Source: Lunularia cruciata | Taxonomy: Eukaryota > Streptophyta > Marchantiopsida > Lunulariales > Lunulariaceae | Assembly (NCBI GenBank): GCA_948567375.1 | Contig: OX419760.1 | Span: forward strand, 23,870,001 to 23,934,000 | DNA: 64,000 nucleotides | Direction of reading: 5' to 3' | Shown here: piece by piece, positions 59,515 to 64,000 of the stretch | Position numbering within the stretch: position 1 is the first letter of the stretch | How the letters are laid out: every line of letters begins with the position of its first letter | Notes under the pieces: generated by a model | The model's database searches: none | Told to the model about the DNA's origin: nothing | Seen by the model: only the letters and a program-made list of their open reading frames with translations | Program-made: the position numbers and the translations under genes

Positions 59515-61423
59515 AATGGGTGTTATAGTACCAACTGTTATCTTTGAGATTGAAGTGGTACTACTCTCACTCTACCATCCTCCCATACTCAAAGAAGGTG
59601 TTTGCCCTATAACTATACCACTATCTCCACTCTTTGGATTGGTGATCTCAATAACCCCTCTTATATGCATAAAGTGTCACGCCATTTGTAGTTCCACATC
59701 TAGATGCTCGGACATTGGAGTTCCAGTGATAGTAGTTAGAGTTATTCTAGCAGTTTCTCAGAGACTACTTTTCGACGGTTAGATCTCATGTTCGGAGTAC
59801 TGACTTCACAATGGGTCCCACCGTCACTTTGCACTATTTGCACCATCAAGTGTGCCGTCAGTGGGACCGTTAGGGTTTCAGTGCCAGCTCGAGTCCAGGA
59901 GGTATAGTTTTGAAGTGAGCTCTAGAGAGCTCACTTCTCTGATGTTGAGCCTTCGAGTTCCTGGTTATGGTGGATAGAGGCCGGTGAGCATCACCTGGAT
60001 TTTCTATGCTTGAGTGGGTGTGGCTTGACTGTAATCAGTGCCTAGTTGTTGGCAGTTTATAGAGTGACAGATCAAGTACTGATCTGAGTTGAGTTGAGTT
60101 GAGAGTGGTAAGCAATCTGATTACATCAAAGAAGTGAAGTCAGGGGGAAATCGGGTGCAGGAACTGTGAGTGTTGGTGGTATCTCCAAGCTCGGTGGATC
60201 GTTGGTAGCTCGATTCAAGTTCTGTGTTTCCCTAGTGTGTAAAAGCTCAATCGATTGATGCAGATTTGACAATTAGACGGACGGTGTGCGGAAGCGCTGG
60301 CCAAATTTTGAGCAAAGAAGGAGCAAATTTTGAGCAGTGTTGTGATTTTGAGCTCAAGAGGTGAAGGCAGGACCAATTTGCTACAAGTTGGGCTCAGAAA
60401 GTCAAATTGAAGGTGGAGTTGGGAAGCTTTTCTCATGAAATTGTGATTTGGAAAAACCCGTTTTGTCAATTTGGTTTGAGTGGAAAGTTAGCGGGGGATT
60501 TGGTGGACAGCCATCTTTAGGGTTTACGTCAGATTTTACTTCAGATTTTGGTTGTGATTTACGTCAAATTTTGGCAAGAATTGGAGGATTTTTCATTGTT
60601 TGGCCAGATTTGGAGGAGTTTTGCTAGTTTGGAGGACTTTCGCAGATTTGGAGAAGTTTTGCTAATTTTGGAGGAGGTTCAAAATGGCAACAAGAAAGGC
60701 CTCATTTGGCTGAATTTTGGCATTTCAAGGATTTGAGGCATAGGGCTGTGGGCTATGAGAGGCTACGAAGGCCTAGAAGGGCCAGCAAGCCAGCTTGCTG
60801 GCTAGCTAGTTTAGAGTAGATCTTGGTCATTGGTTGGCAAAATCTACCTTTCCTGCTAGATTGTGCGCAACAAGGGTTGACCCCTAGATCTCTTGTTCCT
60901 AGACTGGTGCCCTAGCCAACTGGTCCACCCTCACTTGTTGTCATAGTGACTGTGCCACTGTTATCTATACACATGTAGCTTTGGCTAGGAGAGGCAGTTT
61001 GATCCCATTCTTGGTGATCTTGGTAACTTAGGACTTAGATACAAACTCCTCTTATGTCAAATGCCAAATGGTGGTAGAGTCAGTCCCGTGTTGTGTTATG
61101 AGATGGAGGGTTTTCATTTAGATTTCTTGTGATTGGACCCCCTCCATTCTTTGCTTCCTATTTGTGCACCACGTTTGTGTGAGGTGCCCTGACTTTTGAG
61201 CATTGGTGCTCTGGTGTGCTCTTGGTGGTGAGGCTGGAGTGATTACCAATCAGACTACCTTTGTTTCTCTCCGGTGAGGCAGGAAGTGATGACTTGCAGA
61301 CCGTGAGAGTGCATGTTATGATGGCAAGTTATAGGTTGCCCTTTCCCCTAATGTAGTTATCTTGGTTAGAGTTACATTAGTAGGTGGTGCTTATTTGGCA
61401 TTGGCACTTGGTGGTGTTGGCAC
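59515..61423 (+). mobile_element. Putative LTR and leader of the plus-strand Gypsy
   Basis: No long ORF. The block 59840-60125 is repeated in inverted orientation at 54436-54720. A near-perfect palindrome (12-bp arms at 59912-59923 and 59926-59937) sits within it. From about 60290 to 60690 the strand is purine-rich with repeated TTTGGAGGA/TTTTGAGC words. LTR ends and a primer site could not be pinned down. Confidence 0.4.
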
Positions 61424-64000
61424 TTGGTGGGGTACTTGCGGTTTCAGTTGGTAGTTCGGGTTTGCTGTTGTGGTTACTTTGTCACTACGGAGTTCTTTGG
61501 AGATTCTAGAGGAGTTAGCCCTGCAGTATGCAGTGGGTTTACTTGGAGTGGTGCCCGATATCAGCATGTATCTCAGGTCCTAGTGAAGGAGGAGATTGAC
61601 TTTGAGTTGGAGTTTGACATAGGAGCTGATTCAGTTGAGAGTGCACTTGGTGTGTCCGCACTGTTGTTGTGGGACATGGACGAGATTTATAGGGCCTCCA
61701 AAGGCCCTAGGCATTACTCTGGGACAATGGGTACCATTGAGTTGGATGACTTCATCCAGGAGTTTGACAATTGGTGTGATCTGCAGCAGATGCGGAACAT
61801 GACTTTGTTCACACCTTTCATGGCATGGAAGGGGTTGTTTCAGCACTTAGAGGATCCGCCGATGGATGACTACCATGAGTTCAGAAGAGCTCATTTGGAG
61901 GAGATTGAGTTATGGAGATAGTATTGGTCTCCACACTATGTCTCCATCACTTTAGGCTCGGTGGCCAAGAGTAGATTGGCTGTACCCACGAGTTCTAGCT
62001 TGAGTAGTGTTGGTGGAGCTAGTGGAGGTGCACTAGCTGAAGATAGTGCTACTACGAGTGGAGGTACCACCACAGGAGGTGGTGTGGTACCAAAGTTTAA
62101 CCCCATGGTGGAGTTCTTCCTATGTTTGAGGTAGAACTACCAAGGAGTGCAGACTGACAAGCTGAGGAGCTTGTAGGAGTTCCAGCGGAAGGCTGGAGAG
62201 AGCCTATGTGAGGCATACACTTGCATGAGGCAGCTGATCAGTTTCACTCAAGGAGTTACTGAGGCCCAGGCAGTCCAGTTTTGGTATGGGATACTGGATA
62301 GGGAGTTGCGATGTAGAGTTCGTGATGCTACGTTGTTGCAGGCTACTTCGCCCACTTTGGCAGTAGTCTTTGGTTTGGCTGAGTGTATTGAGCTCAATAT
62401 GGTGGAGGAGAGAGTGGTGACAACTAGATTTGGTAGGGAGACCTCATCCACGGCTGTGACTTCTTCTAGAGTGTAGCAGAGTGCACCACGCCCAGTTGGT
62501 TTTTGAGGACAGGGTGGACAACCCAGATCCTATGGAGCGAGTGGAAGGCCTAGTGGAGTTAGACCCTTACCCTCATTTTTGGGTCAGCAACAACTAGTGA
62601 GTGGTGGTGTTGCTTGTTGGACTTGTGGTGGACCTCACCATCAAAGAGAGTGTACTCAGGGCAATGGACCTGATACCTCGGGTGTATCATAGCCAGCAGA
62701 GAGGCAGTGTGAGCATTGCCATAGATTTGGTCACACTAGTGACCGGTGTTTTGACCTACACCCGGAGTTACGGAGTGGTAGGGCTGCTATGGCAGGTAGT
62801 AGAGGAGCTCCAGTTCATGGAGGACGAGGTGGTAGAGGTGGTGGTAGAGGATCTACACCTAGTAAAGGTGCAGTATCTGCCCTTACTTTTGACATAGCTA
62901 TGGCTACTCGGATTGAGTAGTTGGAGCAGAGATTGGCTAGTATGGCTATTGCTCAGAGGAGATTAGATTTGGGTGCTGAGGCTTCCACCTCATATGCTGG
63001 TGATAGAGATGCTTTGGACTTCATGTGTGGAGCAGCACAAGTGGATGCATTTGCAGCAGTGACTAGGAGTGCAGTACGTGCTCCAGAGCCTAGAGGAGCA
63101 TCAGTGGAGTTGGACCCACAAAGAGGAGAGGTTGGGAGACAGGTCAGACTTCCCCAGTCTTTCACGCTATCTGAGGCATTGCAGACGACATCCATGGTTC
63201 CTAAACGTCCCAGTGTAGGTGTGGTAGGTGGTGATGGAGTACATGATGGACTACCTGCTAGTCAGCCACTTGCTACTACAGAGACTGAGTCTAGCATGAT
63301 GTTGGGGGCGGCTCAGCTGATTATGTGGCGTCCTTTGTTTTCGGCCAGTGATATGTTTACATTGGGCGTTGACCCAGCCCTAGTATTCCGGTTGGCTGTC
63401 ATGTTGTGTGAGAGTAGGGATGGTGCAGTTCCTACTACTAGAGCAGAGGTGGTTGGTAGTGGAGCTGACTTAGTTGAGGAGCATGGGATCCGTTCAGCAA
63501 CCAGTGGTTTATGGCAGGCAGCAACGGCTAGACTGGAGGAGTTGCCAGCTAGACCGGCCTTTGAGAGAGCGCGGTTTACACCTGGTGTTGTCCTATTGGA
63601 TAACCAGCGGGGGATTTTTTGTTTGGTGGGACCTTCAGGGAAGGTCTATATACCATAGAGAGTCTTGTTATACTCTGGTGCGCAGCTCCTTATGTTGGGG
63701 AAGGCTGCAGTTGTCGGTCTGGAGTTACGGAAGACCGATGTGGAGAGGTGTCCATTTCAAATCCAGACATCTCTAGGTGGTGGTTTGACACAATACATCA
63801 CATGTGGGGAGCTTGTTGTCCAAGTTCAGCCTGGTCATCCGACTGATAGCTCAGTGGTGAGAGCTCAGGCTATTGCAACGATAGCTGAGTCATATGATGT
63901 GCTAGTTGGGGGAGTAGTGTTATACCCCATGGGTTTCAGCATTGACTATTGGGAGGAGACAGCCTCTTATAGACTTGGTTGGCAGTCTAGTGAGGAACGG
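61424..64000 (+). mobile_element. Ty3/gypsy gag-protease, decayed, runs off the right edge
   Basis: A single reading frame, interrupted by stops, runs from about 61424 to 64000. It contains a gag core (DDFIQEFDNWCDLQQM, then FQRKAGESLCEAYTCM), two intact CCHC zinc knuckles (CWTCGGPHHQREC at 62615-62653 and CEHCHRFGHTSDRC at 62708-62749), a Gly/Arg-rich linker, and an aspartic protease domain from about 63659 (VLLYSGAQLLMLGKAA, where the catalytic Asp is replaced by Tyr) to DVLVGGVVLYPMGF and SIDYWEETASYRLGWQ at the end. Gag packages the RNA and the protease matures the polyprotein. Reverse transcriptase would lie beyond the window. Stops at about 61919, 62132, 62174, 62474, 62690, 62918 and 63656 make it inactive. 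Confidence 0.85.

Noticed and set aside
60840-60960. tRNA-like words in the Gypsy leader
   Set aside because: The pieces look like parts of a tRNA, but I could not fold a cloverleaf with proper acceptor and anticodon stems on either strand.
1-64000. CRISPR arrays, bacterial operons and organelle insertions
   Set aside because: The window is eukaryotic nuclear DNA. No regular spacer-repeat array was seen, and no plastid or mitochondrial gene was recognised.

Overview
The window is nuclear DNA of a land plant. The evidence is one intronless plant C1-type C2H2 zinc-finger gene (QALGGH fingers plus DLNL repressor motifs), two multi-exon genes with GT-AG introns, plant-type CCCTAAA telomere repeats, and LTR retrotransposons primed by initiator Met-tRNA (TGGTATCAGAGC). 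Long untranslated leaders, moderate introns, low gene density and the type of Gypsy proteins would fit a bryophyte or another seed-free plant. That is an inference and the species cannot be fixed from the sequence.

Layout. At 65-2048 (+) is a four-exon gene for a small helix-hairpin-helix protein. From 2.05 to 19.6 kb I find no protein gene, only two AT-rich islands (about 6.2-9.96 and 15.36-16.35 kb), a long fold-back (9.02-9.26 kb), two degenerate tandem arrays (13.15-13.83 and 17.06-17.6 kb) and short perfect hairpins. At 20706-23819 (+) is a 1,037-residue six-finger C2H2 protein with two DLNL motifs, preceded by a leader with upstream ORFs. From 24 to 33 kb is gene-poor DNA with microsatellites, a perfect hairpin at 27.6 kb and one unexplained 264-codon ORF. 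At 33010-40457 (-) is a 13-exon gene that I rebuilt exon by exon: the proteasome ubiquitin receptor RPN13 (338 residues, Pru and DEUBAD domains).

From about 41.5 kb to the right edge the DNA is decayed transposon. It holds an AT-rich stretch, a Ty1/copia 3' end on the minus strand (46.25-46.56 kb), a chromodomain Ty3/gypsy element with three LTRs (46.59-53.99 kb), a 1.6-kb pyrimidine-rich array (55.3-56.95 kb), a minus-strand Gypsy integrase whose C-terminus carries a PHD finger (57.6-58.84 kb), and a plus-strand Gypsy gag-protease running off the right edge (61.4-64.0 kb). All are broken by stop codons, most of them explicable as C-to-T changes at CAG or CGA codons.

The three host genes have unrelated jobs (nucleic-acid binding, transcriptional repression, proteasome function) and show no sign of working together. 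The most unusual item is the Gypsy integrase-PHD fusion. The best-supported biology is the two rebuilt split genes and the six-finger repressor.
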